DNA of 64,000 nt from NCBI RefSeq assembly GCF_900090245.1, contig NZ_FMDN01000009.1:62001-126000 (forward strand), given 5' to 3'. Source of the stretch: Micromonospora halophytica. Its GTDB lineage: Bacteria > Actinomycetota > Actinomycetes > Mycobacteriales > Micromonosporaceae. Made by a program: the position numbers and the translations under genes. The notes beneath the pieces are model-generated. The model ran no database searches and had not been told where the DNA came from. It saw only the letters and a program-made list of their open reading frames with translations. Shown one piece after another: positions 17,461 to 25,302 of the stretch (the stretch's first letter is position 1; each line of letters opens with the position of its first letter).

Positions 17461-18198
17461 ATGAAGCGCATCACCCCGTTGCTGACCCTGTTGACCGGGG
17501 CCGGGATGGCCGCCGTGCTGTTCACGATGAGCGCCCAGGCTGCGCCGCGTGGGGCCGATCCGACGCCCGCCGCCTCGGCCGAGGCGTCCGCCGTGCCGGC
17601 GCCACCGGCCCCGCCCGGTGGGCAGTCCGCGCCCGCGCAGCCCTCCGAACAGCGGGGCAGCCCCGGGACGCCGACCGGCCCGCCACCGGCGCCGCCCGCG
17701 GCGGAAGCCGAGCGGAGGAAGGCCACCGGGAACTGGACCGGCCGGCTCGACGGCGGCGCCACCATCGCGATCACCGCCCGCGACGGCGAGGCGGTGGCCT
17801 ACGTCTGCGACGGCGAGCGGCTGGAGATCTGGCTGCGGGGCGCCGCAGCCGACGGCCGGCTCGACCTGACCGGCAAGAAGGACACGAAGCTGACCGGCAC
17901 CTTCGGCGACGGCCGGGCCACCGGCGAGTTGGTCGCCGACGGCAGACGGTGGGCGTTCACCGCCAAGGCCACCGCCACGCCGGCGCCGGTGCTGTACCGG
18001 GCCACCGCCCAGCAGCGCCGGGACGGAGTGGACGGCGGCTGGATCCTGCTGCCCGACGGCAGCCAGATCGGCGTGGTCACCCGCGACGGCGAGCCCGTGT
18101 CGGCCCCGCCGCTGGACCCCGCGTTCGGCACCACCATCGTGGACGGCGTGACCGTGCGGGCCGAGCCGGTGGCGACGGATCCGGGCGCCGGTGTGTGA
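17461..18198 (+). CDS. Exported protein of unknown function, first gene of Rieske unit
   Basis: 245 aa, ATG preceded by AAGGGAG. A signal peptide (RITPLLTLLTGAGMAAVLFTMSAQA) is followed by a low-complexity Ala/Pro/Ser stretch to about residue 85. A compact beta-rich domain comes next (TGNWTGRLDGGATIAITARDGEAVAYVCDGERLEIWLRG) that resembles no family I can name. The stop overlaps the start of the next gene (TGATG), so the three genes 17461-19350 form one unit with a membrane protein and a Rieske lipoprotein. I infer an extracytoplasmic redox-related or envelope role. Confidence 0.75.
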   Translation: MKRITPLLTLLTGAGMAAVLFTMSAQAAPRGADPTPAASAEASAVPAPPAPPGGQSAPAQPSEQRGSPGTPTGPPPAPPAAEAERRKATGNWTGRLDGGATIAITARDGEAVAYVCDGERLEIWLRGAAADGRLDLTGKKDTKLTGTFGDGRATGELVADGRRWAFTAKATATPAPVLYRATAQQRRDGVDGGWILLPDGSQIGVVTRDGEPVSAPPLDPAFGTTIVDGVTVRAEPVATDPGAGV

Positions 18199-18851
18199 TG
18201 GCCGGTCGTCGCAGGACCATCGGGGACACCCGTCAGGGCGACGAGACGGTGGCCGTGCAGGTGCTGCCCGGGCCGCCGTCGCGCCCGGCGTCGTCCGTTC
18301 CGATCGCGCCCCTGCCGGTGGCCGCGCCACGGGCGCCGCTGGTCGTGCCGTTGCTGGTCGATGCCGCCGTCGCGGTCGCCATGGGCGTCTACGGCCGGAT
18401 GCACACGCCGACCGGGATCGCGGTCAACGTCGCGGGCTTCTCCAGCCCGCAGGCGGTGAAGGTGTGGCTGGGCAGCGGCGCCGCCGCCTTCGCCGTGGTC
18501 CAGTTGCTCTCCGCGCTGGCCATGTGGGGCCGCCTCGGCGACTTCTCGCCGTCCTGGGCGGGGACCGTGCACCGCTGGTCGGGCCGGATCGCCTTCCTGC
18601 TGACCGTGCCGGTGGCGGTGCACTGCCTGTACGCGCTCGGCTTCGCCGACCACGACCTGCGCACGCTGACCCACTCGCTGCTCGGCTGCCTCTTCTTCGG
18701 CGCGTTCAGCACCAAGATGCTCGCCCTGCCCAGGCCGGGCCTGGCCGGCTGGGTGCTGCCGGTGGTCGGCGGCGTGGTCTTCACCGTCCTGATGGGTGTC
18801 TGGCTGACGTCGTCGCTGTGGTACTTCACCACCTTCAGGGTGGGCACGTGA
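18198..18851 (+). CDS. Membrane protein, DUF6529-like, possible haem-binding electron carrier
   Basis: 217 aa, ATG overlapping the previous stop. After a soluble N-terminus of about 50 residues there are five hydrophobic helices (PLLVDAAVAVAMGVYG, VKVWLGSGAAAFAVVQLLSAL, IAFLLTVPVAVHCLYALG, LLGCLFFGAFSTKML, VLPVVGGVVFTVLMGVWLT). Histidines occur at membrane-facing positions (TVHRWSGR, VAVHCLYALG, THSLLG), in the style of small cytochrome b561-like or ferric-reductase-like proteins. Its neighbour is a Rieske lipoprotein, so electron transfer across the membrane is a reasonable inference. The DUF6529 name is from memory of similar gene pairs. Confidence 0.6.
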   Translation: MAGRRRTIGDTRQGDETVAVQVLPGPPSRPASSVPIAPLPVAAPRAPLVVPLLVDAAVAVAMGVYGRMHTPTGIAVNVAGFSSPQAVKVWLGSGAAAFAVVQLLSALAMWGRLGDFSPSWAGTVHRWSGRIAFLLTVPVAVHCLYALGFADHDLRTLTHSLLGCLFFGAFSTKMLALPRPGLAGWVLPVVGGVVFTVLMGVWLTSSLWYFTTFRVGT

Positions 18852-18867
18852 GAGGAGACGTCCGCCG

Positions 18868-19350
18868 ATGAGTGACGTCGACGAGCGGCACCGCCCGTCG
18901 CGGCGGGCGGCGCTAGCCTGCGCGGGCGCCGCGGGAGCCGGTGTGCTGCTGACCGGCTGCCAGACCTACGGCGAGGCCGCCGCACCGCCGGCCCCGGCCG
19001 CGCCCGCTGCGGGGGGCCCGCCCACCGCGTCCGGCCGGGCGGCGGCCCCGGCGGGCGGGGCGGCCGCCGCCCTGGCCACGGTCGCCGACATCCCGATCGG
19101 CGGCGGGAGGGTCTTCGCCGCCGAGGGCGTCGTGGTGACCCAGCCGGAGGCCGGCACCATCAAGGCGTTCTCCGCGAAGTGCACCCACGCCGGCTGCACG
19201 GTCAGCGAGGTCAGGGAGCGGGCCATCGTCTGCCGCTGCCACAACAGCGCCTTCGACATCGCCGACGGCGCGGTTAAGGGTGGCCCGGCCCGGCAGCCGC
19301 TGCCCGCGGCGGGCGTCACCGTCGAGGGCGACAGCGTCCGGCTGGCATAA
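18868..19350 (+). CDS. Rieske [2Fe-2S] lipoprotein
   Basis: 160 aa, ATG preceded by GAGGAG. The N-terminus has twin arginines and a lipobox (SRRAALACAGAAGAGVLLTGC, lipid-anchored Cys31), so it is probably exported by Tat with its cluster already built and then lipidated. A Pro/Ala linker follows. The Rieske fold carries CTHAGC and CRCHNSAFD, the four cluster ligands (two Cys, two His). Its short size and lack of a partner oxygenase suggest an electron carrier. It follows the membrane protein by 16 bp; together they may form a small membrane electron-transfer module. Confidence 0.9.
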   Translation: MSDVDERHRPSRRAALACAGAAGAGVLLTGCQTYGEAAAPPAPAAPAAGGPPTASGRAAAPAGGAAAALATVADIPIGGGRVFAAEGVVVTQPEAGTIKAFSAKCTHAGCTVSEVRERAIVCRCHNSAFDIADGAVKGGPARQPLPAAGVTVEGDSVRLA

Positions 19351-19497
19351 CCGGCAGGTACCCGTCCGGCTGCCCGCAACCGCCGCCCCCGGTGGAGGTG
19401 ACGGTGATGCCGGCGGCCGGACGACCCGTGGCCGCCGGCGGCCGACCGAGGCGATCCCCGCCGGACGATCCGCGACGCGCCCGTGCGCGGTACGTCA

Positions 19498-19515
19498 CCG
19501 AACGGCCGCGTTCGG
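19498..19515. promoter_or_regulatory. Perfect inverted repeat upstream of the repeat protein
   Basis: CCGAACG-GCCG-CGTTCGG, 55-72 bases before the start of the gene at 19570. A second perfect repeat, ACCTCGG / CCGAGGT with a 6-nt loop, follows at 19533-19552. The first is placed like an operator, the second like a 5'-leader hairpin just before the ribosome binding site. Confidence 0.45.
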
Positions 19516-19569
19516 TAGAGTTCTCCTGTCGCACCTCGGGGGGCACCGAGGTCGGGAGGGGCGGCACCG

Positions 19570-20772
19570 ATGGGTCGACGCAGTGGGCGGTTCGCGCGGG
19601 GCGTGGTGCGCCTCGGGCTGCTGCTCGGTGCCGTCGCCGGCGCGTGGATCGGCTACGACACGGCCACCTCCGGCGCGGCGTACGCCGCCGACTCCCCACC
19701 GGCCACCCTCGTGGAGGGACCCGTCGAGGGCGTGACCGGCCTGCTCCGCTCCTCCCTCTCCCCCGTCGTCGCCGACCCACCGCCAGCGCGGCGTCCCGGC
19801 GGCCCGTCGACGTCACCCGGCACGGCCGCCCCGACCCTGCCCGGAGGATCCGGCGGCGGCTCCGACAAGCGGCACACCACGACACCGTCCCGACAGCAGG
19901 CCGACGCGGGACCGGTCCGCCGGCACCGACCGGCGTCCGGCGACGCCGCCGGGCAACGGCGCGGGGCCGCCTCCCCGACGGAACGAGCCGTGCCACGAAG
20001 CACGGACCGGAAAGCCGGGGCACGGCTCTCGCCGGCATCGCAGGCGGTGCCCTCGCCGGCCACCGCACGCCTGCGCGACCGGCTGAGCGCACCCGCGGCA
20101 CACACCCTCGAACCCGTCGCCGGCCCACTGCACGACCGGGTCGTCACGCCCGCGGCACATGTCCTCGAACCCGGGACCGGGCCGCTGCGGGACCGGCTGA
20201 TCGGGCCGGTGGCAGGAGTTCTCCAGCCGGTGATCACGCCGGTCTCCGGTGTGCTGGCACCGGTGCTCGTCCCGGTGAACCGCGGGGCGAGACCGCTACG
20301 GGGCTTCCTGAACCCCGTGCTGAAGCCGTTCGATCCGCTGCTGCGGCCGGTGGCTCCGGTGGGCTCGTCCGCCGGCCGGGAGCCACCGGTGGCCGCCCCG
20401 CCGGCGGACGAGCCCACCGCACCGACCGCGCTCACCGCACCGTCGGCGGGCAGCGGGCCGTCCGAGACGGCGACGGCCGGGGCGAGCAGCGTCGCGCACA
20501 CTCACCCGTACGGGCGCACGGCGGCGACCCGGTCTTCCGACGCCGCCCGACCCGCCCTGCGCAGCCCGGCCCCGGACCGGTACCGTCCGGCCCACCCGGC
20601 CCCGGCCGGCGCGCCGAGCCACACCGGCACGTCCGGCGGCCTCCAGCTCGGCGAGGCCGACACCGGGCTGGCGGCCTGGGTGCCGCCCACGACAGGGTGC
20701 CTACGCTGCCGTCCGACCAGCCCGGACGCCATGCCCTCCCGCTCACCGCGCCCCGGTAGCAGACCCGCCTGA
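19570..20772 (+). CDS. Exported repeat-containing protein of unknown function
   Basis: 400 aa, ATG preceded by GGGAGGGG. An N-terminal signal (VVRLGLLLGAVAGAWIGYDTATSGAAYA) is followed by a long disordered Pro/Ser/Arg region. From about residue 160 to 260 an irregular repeat of about 20 residues recurs (RLRDRLSAPAAHTLEPVAG, PLHDRVVTPAAHVLEPGTG, PLRDRLIGPVAGVLQPVIT, PVSGVLAPVLVPVNRG). This is compatible with an amphipathic surface-associated segment. The C-terminus is again disordered and ends in several basic residues. I recognise no family. Possible cell-wall or sporulation-related surface protein; this is only a guess from export and composition. Confidence 0.6.
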   Translation: MGRRSGRFARGVVRLGLLLGAVAGAWIGYDTATSGAAYAADSPPATLVEGPVEGVTGLLRSSLSPVVADPPPARRPGGPSTSPGTAAPTLPGGSGGGSDKRHTTTPSRQQADAGPVRRHRPASGDAAGQRRGAASPTERAVPRSTDRKAGARLSPASQAVPSPATARLRDRLSAPAAHTLEPVAGPLHDRVVTPAAHVLEPGTGPLRDRLIGPVAGVLQPVITPVSGVLAPVLVPVNRGARPLRGFLNPVLKPFDPLLRPVAPVGSSAGREPPVAAPPADEPTAPTALTAPSAGSGPSETATAGASSVAHTHPYGRTAATRSSDAARPALRSPAPDRYRPAHPAPAGAPSHTGTSGGLQLGEADTGLAAWVPPTTGCLRCRPTSPDAMPSRSPRPGSRPA

Positions 20773-20992
20773 GCAGGTTCCGCCGGCACCGACCGCAGGG
20801 CCGCCCCACGGGCGGCGTCGCCCGGTAGGCACGTCAACGCCGCCCGGCCGACCCTGACCAGGCATCGTCCCGCCGGCCACGCCGCACCCGCCGCCACGCC
20901 GTCGTCCCGCCCGGTCGCCGTCGCGCCGGTGGACGTCACCCGGCGTACCGGCCACCCGCCATGAGCACATCCCGCCGACCAGGGAGCTTTCC

Positions 20993-21679
20993 GTGACTTC
21001 GTCCCCAACTGTCATCCGCGCCCGCTGGCGCGACGTCGACCTGATCGTCGAACTCGTCACCGCCACCGTCACCTCCACCGTGGTCGCCGCCTGGCTCGTC
21101 CCCGACGAGCGGCGCAGACGCGACGTCCTGGCCGACGTGGCCCGCCTCTGGGTGGAACACGCACTGCTGTTCGGCGACGCGTTCCTGCTCGCCGGCGGCA
21201 CCGCCGCCACCGTGTGGTTCCACCACTACCGGCCGATCCCGGCGCCGGTCCGGTACGAGCAGCGCCTCGCCGACGCCTGCGAGGGGCAGGTCGACCGGTT
21301 CCTCCTGCTCGACCGCGCCCTGGCCACGCATCGTCCGGTCCAGCCGCACAACCATCTCGCGTTCCTGGCGGTGCCGTCCGGCCCCGGGCGCGCCGACCGG
21401 GCGGAGGCGATCCTCGCCGGCAGCCAGCGGTGGATGGACACCCTCGGCCTGCCGACCTACGCGGAGACCTGGACCGGCGCGCATCGTGACCTGCACCTGC
21501 GGCACGGCTACCAGGAGCGGGGCGAGTTCCCGCTCGGCAACGGCCTGCTGGTGCACCCCACCTGGCGACTGTCGCCGTTTCCGTCCGGGCGGCGCAACAC
21601 CGGGGCCGGGCACTGGTCGTCCACCCGACCGGCCCGGCGGGCGAGGAACGACCGGCTGACCGGGCCGGTGCCGCGGTGA
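20993..21679 (+). CDS. GNAT-like N-acetyltransferase
   Basis: 228 aa, GTG start after AGGGAG. Fold cues of a single-domain GNAT protein: a helix 1 region (DLIVELVTATVTSTVVAAWLVPDERRRRDVLADVARLW), a central strand (NHLAFLAVPSGPGRADRAEAILAGSQRWM) where the acetyl-CoA loop would sit, then LGLPTYAETWTGAHRDLHLRHGYQERGEFPLGNG, typical of the last GNAT strands. The usual Q/RxxGxG/A pyrophosphate loop appears only as GPGRADRAE, so cofactor binding is uncertain. The substrate is unknown. A strong terminator follows. Confidence 0.6.
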   Translation: MTSSPTVIRARWRDVDLIVELVTATVTSTVVAAWLVPDERRRRDVLADVARLWVEHALLFGDAFLLAGGTAATVWFHHYRPIPAPVRYEQRLADACEGQVDRFLLLDRALATHRPVQPHNHLAFLAVPSGPGRADRAEAILAGSQRWMDTLGLPTYAETWTGAHRDLHLRHGYQERGEFPLGNGLLVHPTWRLSPFPSGRRNTGAGHWSSTRPARRARNDRLTGPVPR

Positions 21680-21683
21680 CCCC

Positions 21684-21720
21684 GTCCGGCGACCCGGCCA
21701 CCGGGGCCGGGTCGCCGGAC
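21684..21720. terminator. Bidirectional terminator, 16-bp perfect stem
   Basis: GTCCGGCGACCCGGCC / GGCCGGGTCGCCGGAC with loop ACCGG, immediately after the GNAT-like gene stop and facing the convergent SGNH hydrolase gene. Confidence 0.8.
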
Positions 21721-21768
21721 CGGGCCCGTCCGCCTCTACGACGCGGATGATCTCGGCACGCCGCGCTG

Positions 21769-22401
21769 TCAGTCGGTCGCGGGCACGACCACACGCAGCC
21801 AGTGCCGGGCGAGCATCGCGTGCCCGGACGGGGTCAGGTGCACGCCGTCGCTGGTCCAGACCCGGTCGTCGGTGTCGGCGGCGGCGAAGGCCGCGTCCAC
21901 CGCCACCAGGGACGCGTCGAACTCGGCGGCGAGCCGGCGTACCACCTCGACCTTCGGGTCGAGGTCCTCCCGCCAGGCCCGCTGCCCGTCGTCGCGTGGG
22001 ATGAGGAACGGCTCCGCGAGCACCAGTGCCGCGTCGAGCCGTTCCCGTGCCGTCGTCAGCAGGTGACGGTAGTCGCGGGCGAACTCCTCGACGCCGGTCG
22101 GGTCGTCGTGGTCGTACCGCCGCCAGGTGTCGTTGATGCCGATCAGCACCGACACCACCTGCGGGGCGAGGGAGAGACAGTCGGCGTCCCAGCGGGCCCG
22201 CAGATCACGCACCCGGTCGCCGCCGATCCCCCGGTTGAGAAAGGTGGCGCGGTGCCCGGGATGCCGGGCGGTGAACCAGGCCGCGGCCATCATCGCGTAC
22301 CCCTGGCCGAGGTCGGCGCCGTCGGCACGATCCCGGCCGGCGTCGGTGATGCTGTCGCCGATGAAGAGCACGCGCCCACCGCGCGGCACCCGAACCGTCA
22401 C
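21769..22401 (-). CDS. SGNH/GDSL-family hydrolase (esterase/lipase-like)
   Basis: 210 aa. I chose GTG at 22401 because GGAGGAGG is spaced correctly before it. Block I is VLFIGDSITDAGRD with the nucleophile Ser, block II has Gly in NRGIGGDRVRDL, block III has Asn in IGINDTWR, and block V has the Asp/His pair in SDGVHLTPSG. All catalytic and oxyanion-hole residues are present and there is no signal peptide, so a cytosolic esterase or deacetylase is expected. The substrate may be an acylated sugar, as in many such intracellular enzymes (family-level inference). Confidence 0.92.
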   Translation of the reverse strand: MTVRVPRGGRVLFIGDSITDAGRDRADGADLGQGYAMMAAAWFTARHPGHRATFLNRGIGGDRVRDLRARWDADCLSLAPQVVSVLIGINDTWRRYDHDDPTGVEEFARDYRHLLTTARERLDAALVLAEPFLIPRDDGQRAWREDLDPKVEVVRRLAAEFDASLVAVDAAFAAADTDDRVWTSDGVHLTPSGHAMLARHWLRVVVPATD

Positions 22402-22694
22402 CCCGTCGCCTCCTCCGGCCGTCGTCCCGATCATCATCACCGCAGCGACGCGACGCCGCCACCGTCGGTGCGGCGCGCGAGCGGTGCCGCAGTCACCGCA
22501 TCCGGGCGGGAACGTTAGAGTGGGACGCTGTAGCCGACGCCCACGGGCGTCGCGAGCGAGCGTCAAGCAGCGGCGCTGGTCCCCGGTCCGTCCTCGCGGC
22601 CGCCCTCCGCGGTCGCCGGTGCGGGCCGAATCCGTCACGCGCTGCCCCGGCCCCGCCGGAACGATTGCGCCGGTTCGCAAGGACGTCAGACGCC

Positions 22695-23432
22695 ATGCCG
22701 CAGTCACCCCTGGATCTCACCGAGGCGTTCATCCAGCTGGGCACCATCCGCCACGACGAGACGCCTCTCGACGCCGTCCTCGACCGGATCGTCGCACTCA
22801 CCCGGGGCAGCATCCCGGGGGCCACCGAGGTGTCGGTGACCCTGGTGCACGGCAGCGCGGCGCACACCGCGGCGCACACCGGGGAACTGGCGCTACGGCT
22901 GGACCAGTGGCAGTACGAGCAGGGCCGGGGACCCTGCCTGGATGCGGCGACCACCGGCACGGTGCTGGTCGTGACGGACATGGCGGCGGAGAGCCGCTGG
23001 CCGGAGTGGGCCCGGCTGGCGCACGCGGCCGGCGCGGGCAGTTCCATGTCGATCGGCCTGCCCATCCAGGAGGCGGTGGTCGGGGCGCTCAACGTCTACG
23101 GCGCGCAACCGGGCGCGTTCGACGAGGTGACCGAGGCCGCGCAGACCTTCGCCGACCACGCCGCCGTGGCCCTGGCCAACGCCCACCTGTACGAGAACGC
23201 CGCGACCCTGGCCGAGCAGATGCAGGCGGCGATGCACAGCCGCGCGGTCATCGAGCAGGCCAAGGGAATCATCATGGGCCAACGCCGCTGCACGGCCGAC
23301 GAGGCGTTCCGGATCCTGGCCACGATCTCGCAGAACTCCAACCGCAAGGTCCGGGAGGTGGCGGAGGCGCTGGTGCGTCAGGTCACGACGGCTGCGGTGG
23401 CACCGCGCCAAGGGGCCCGCCGGGACGGTTGA
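22695..23432 (+). CDS. GAF-ANTAR RNA-binding antiterminator-type regulator
   Basis: 245 aa. The GAF domain spans about residues 25-170 (QYEQGRGPCLDAATTG, SMSIGLPIQEAVVGALNVYG). The C-terminal ANTAR domain (about 175-235; AEQMQAAMHSRAVIEQAKGIIMGQRRCTADEAFRIL) has the conserved AKGIIM core that binds paired RNA hairpins to prevent termination. It faces a close paralogue (23441-24151) tail to tail, eight bases apart. The signal is unknown; GAF domains sense small ligands or redox state. Confidence 0.92.
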   Translation: MPQSPLDLTEAFIQLGTIRHDETPLDAVLDRIVALTRGSIPGATEVSVTLVHGSAAHTAAHTGELALRLDQWQYEQGRGPCLDAATTGTVLVVTDMAAESRWPEWARLAHAAGAGSSMSIGLPIQEAVVGALNVYGAQPGAFDEVTEAAQTFADHAAVALANAHLYENAATLAEQMQAAMHSRAVIEQAKGIIMGQRRCTADEAFRILATISQNSNRKVREVAEALVRQVTTAAVAPRQGARRDG

Positions 23433-23440
23433 CGGCCGGC

Positions 23441-24151
23441 TCAACCGGCGTCGCCGGAGGCCCGCGCCACGAGCAGTTCGGCGACGTCACGCAGCTTGCG
23501 GTTGGTGTCCTGGGAGAGCTTCACCAGGATGCCGAACGCCTCCTCGGCGGTGCAGCGCCGGTCGCCCATGATGATTCCCTTGGCCTGCTCGATGACCGCG
23601 CGGCTCTCCATCGCGGCGCGCATCTGCTCGGCCAGGGTGGTCGCGTTCTCGTAGGAGTGGGCGTTGGCCAGGGCCACGGCCGCGTACGCGGCGAAGGTCT
23701 TCGCCAGCTCCATCGCCTCCGGGTCGAAGGCGCGCGGGGCGCTCCCGTAGACGTTGAGGGTGCCCACGACCGCCTCCTGGATGGGTAGACCGATCGAGAG
23801 CGAACTGCCGACGCCGACCTGCCGGGCCCGGGTGGCCCAGGCCGGCCAGCGGTCCTCGGCCGTGGTGTCGGGCACGGAGAGCGCGTCACCGGTGACCGAG
23901 GCGTCCAGGCAGGGTCCCCGGCCCTGCCGGTACTGCCACTCGTCAAGGGAGAGCGCGAGGTCGCCGGTGTAGGCCACGCTGTGCGGGGTGTCGCCCCGCA
24001 GAAGCGTCACCGAGACCTCGGCCGCGCCCGGGACGCTGCGTCGGGCCAGGTCGGCCACGGAGCGCAGCACGTCGTCGACGCCGACCCGGTCGAGCCGGAT
24101 CCGCCCGAGTTCGGCAAGGGCGTCCTGCGGGTTGATCGGGGTCTGCGCCAT
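23441..24151 (-). CDS. GAF-ANTAR regulator, paralogue of the convergent gene
   Basis: 236 aa, with the same architecture as its neighbour: GAF domain (QYRQGRGPCLDASVTG, SLSIGLPIQEAVVGTLNVYG) and ANTAR domain (AEQMRAAMESRAVIEQAKGIIMGDRRCTAEEAFGIL). Long identical blocks (RAVIEQAKGIIMG, SIGLPIQEAVVG) show a recent common origin. The two genes are convergent, so this is an inverted duplication. A perfect 8-bp hairpin (GTCCCTCC / GGAGGGAC, 24176-24199) lies in its 5' region and could matter for a protein class that binds RNA hairpins, though the loop is not the known ANTAR loop. Confidence 0.92.
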   Translation of the reverse strand: MAQTPINPQDALAELGRIRLDRVGVDDVLRSVADLARRSVPGAAEVSVTLLRGDTPHSVAYTGDLALSLDEWQYRQGRGPCLDASVTGDALSVPDTTAEDRWPAWATRARQVGVGSSLSIGLPIQEAVVGTLNVYGSAPRAFDPEAMELAKTFAAYAAVALANAHSYENATTLAEQMRAAMESRAVIEQAKGIIMGDRRCTAEEAFGILVKLSQDTNRKLRDVAELLVARASGDAG

Positions 24152-24726
24152 GGGTCGGCCCCCTCACGACGGGGCGTCCCTCCGGGAGGGTGGAGGGACA
24201 CGCGGCGGGCGTCGGGCACGCCGGGCCATCGGCGGTCCGGCGGCGGCGGCCGTCCCCTGGCGGGTCGGACACCGGCCCCCGCGCGGCCTCTCGCCGAGGC
24301 GGCGCGGCACCTCGAACCCTACCCGTCGGGCGTGTGGCGGCTCGTTCCGGTGGGCGGGGGCGGGGTGACGGAACCGGGTGGGACGTGCGCGCGGATGTGT
24401 GAGGAGGATCGGGTGCGGGTACCGTCGGCCGCGGGTCGGGACACGCGCCCAGACCGGCACCGGGGACGGTGCACCAGGTCCGGCGATCCCGCAGGCGTGA
24501 TGTCGAGCAGCAGCCCGTCGTACTGCGAGGGCCGAGGCGCCGCACCCGTCATGTCCCTGAGCTGGGGCCGCGGGGCCGCGACCACGGTGGTCCTGCCTCA
24601 CCCGCCTGCTCCGGCTCACCGGGGCCGGCCTCATGCTCGACGTGGACGACGCCGGGCGGGCGGAGACGCTCCGGTCGCCCGGCTCCGTCCCGCCCGCTCG
24701 GCGGCACGGACCGCCGTTCGTGGCCG
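24152..24726. other. Gene-free stretch of about 575 bp
   Basis: No frame here looks like a complete gene on either strand. It contains the hairpin at 24176-24199 upstream of the ANTAR gene. A short protein-like piece reads LTRLLRLTGAGLMLDVDDAG on the plus strand near 24598-24657, which could be a decayed gene end. Nothing else is supported. Confidence 0.5.
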
Positions 24727-25203
24727 TCAGCCCTGGTCGTACACCGTGACGGCGATGTCGCGGGCGCAGAGCGTACGGGTGATGATCGGTTCGATCCGGC
24801 TCCAGGTGCCGCCGGCGAGCCCGCAGCCGATGCGCGGCATGTGCACCGACGCGCCCAGTTTCCACGCCTGCTCGGCGAGGGTGGTCAGGCAGCGCTCCAC
24901 GGCGTCGTAGCGGATCGGTGGGCCGTTGCTGCCCGTTCTGGTTCCCCGTTGCCCGACCATGTTCGCGACCCAGGTGTCCCCGCCGACCCGGACCAGGCGG
25001 ACCGCGCCGAGCCCGAAGTCGTTGCCCGCCCGACGCCGGTGCCAGTCGCGGTAGTCGCGTTCCGGCTCGGGCCAGCGGCGGGAGATCGCCAGCACGAAGC
25101 CCTTCCCCCAGCCGCCCACGTCGTTGCAGAGGTGCGCGAGCACCTTGGGCCCCTTGGCCTGGGGGCTGGTCGCGTCACCGCGGATGACGGTCAGTGGTGT
25201 CAC
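24727..25203 (-). CDS. Macro-domain protein (ADP-ribose-binding)
   Basis: 158 aa, GTG start. The single macro domain begins VIRGDATSPQAKGPKVLAHLCNDVGGWGKGFVLAISRRW, with the Asn-Asp and Gly-rich substrate loop of ADP-ribose-1''-phosphate phosphatase or ADP-ribosylhydrolase types, and contains MPRIGCGLAGGTWSRIEPII (second ligand loop). It should bind ADP-ribose or remove it from targets. It stands alone between the ANTAR pair and araR, with no ADP-ribosyltransferase or toxin gene next to it. Confidence 0.9.
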   Translation of the reverse strand: MTPLTVIRGDATSPQAKGPKVLAHLCNDVGGWGKGFVLAISRRWPEPERDYRDWHRRRAGNDFGLGAVRLVRVGGDTWVANMVGQRGTRTGSNGPPIRYDAVERCLTTLAEQAWKLGASVHMPRIGCGLAGGTWSRIEPIITRTLCARDIAVTVYDQG

Positions 25204-25302
25204 GTCGGCATCCTGCCGGTGGGGTACGACGCTGCGACACCGAATTTCCGGCCGCGACCAGGACAGCGTCGGGGCGGGCCGGAGCAGTCGGGACGGACCG
25301 GA

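Noticed and set aside
24176..24199. ANTAR-type antitermination hairpin
   Set aside because: The 8-bp stem is perfect, but there is no second hairpin with the known hexaloop pattern, so it is noted only with the gene.
24152..24726. RNA gene or riboswitch in the 575-bp gap
   Set aside because: Only one short hairpin and no conserved riboswitch or tRNA pattern could be recognised.
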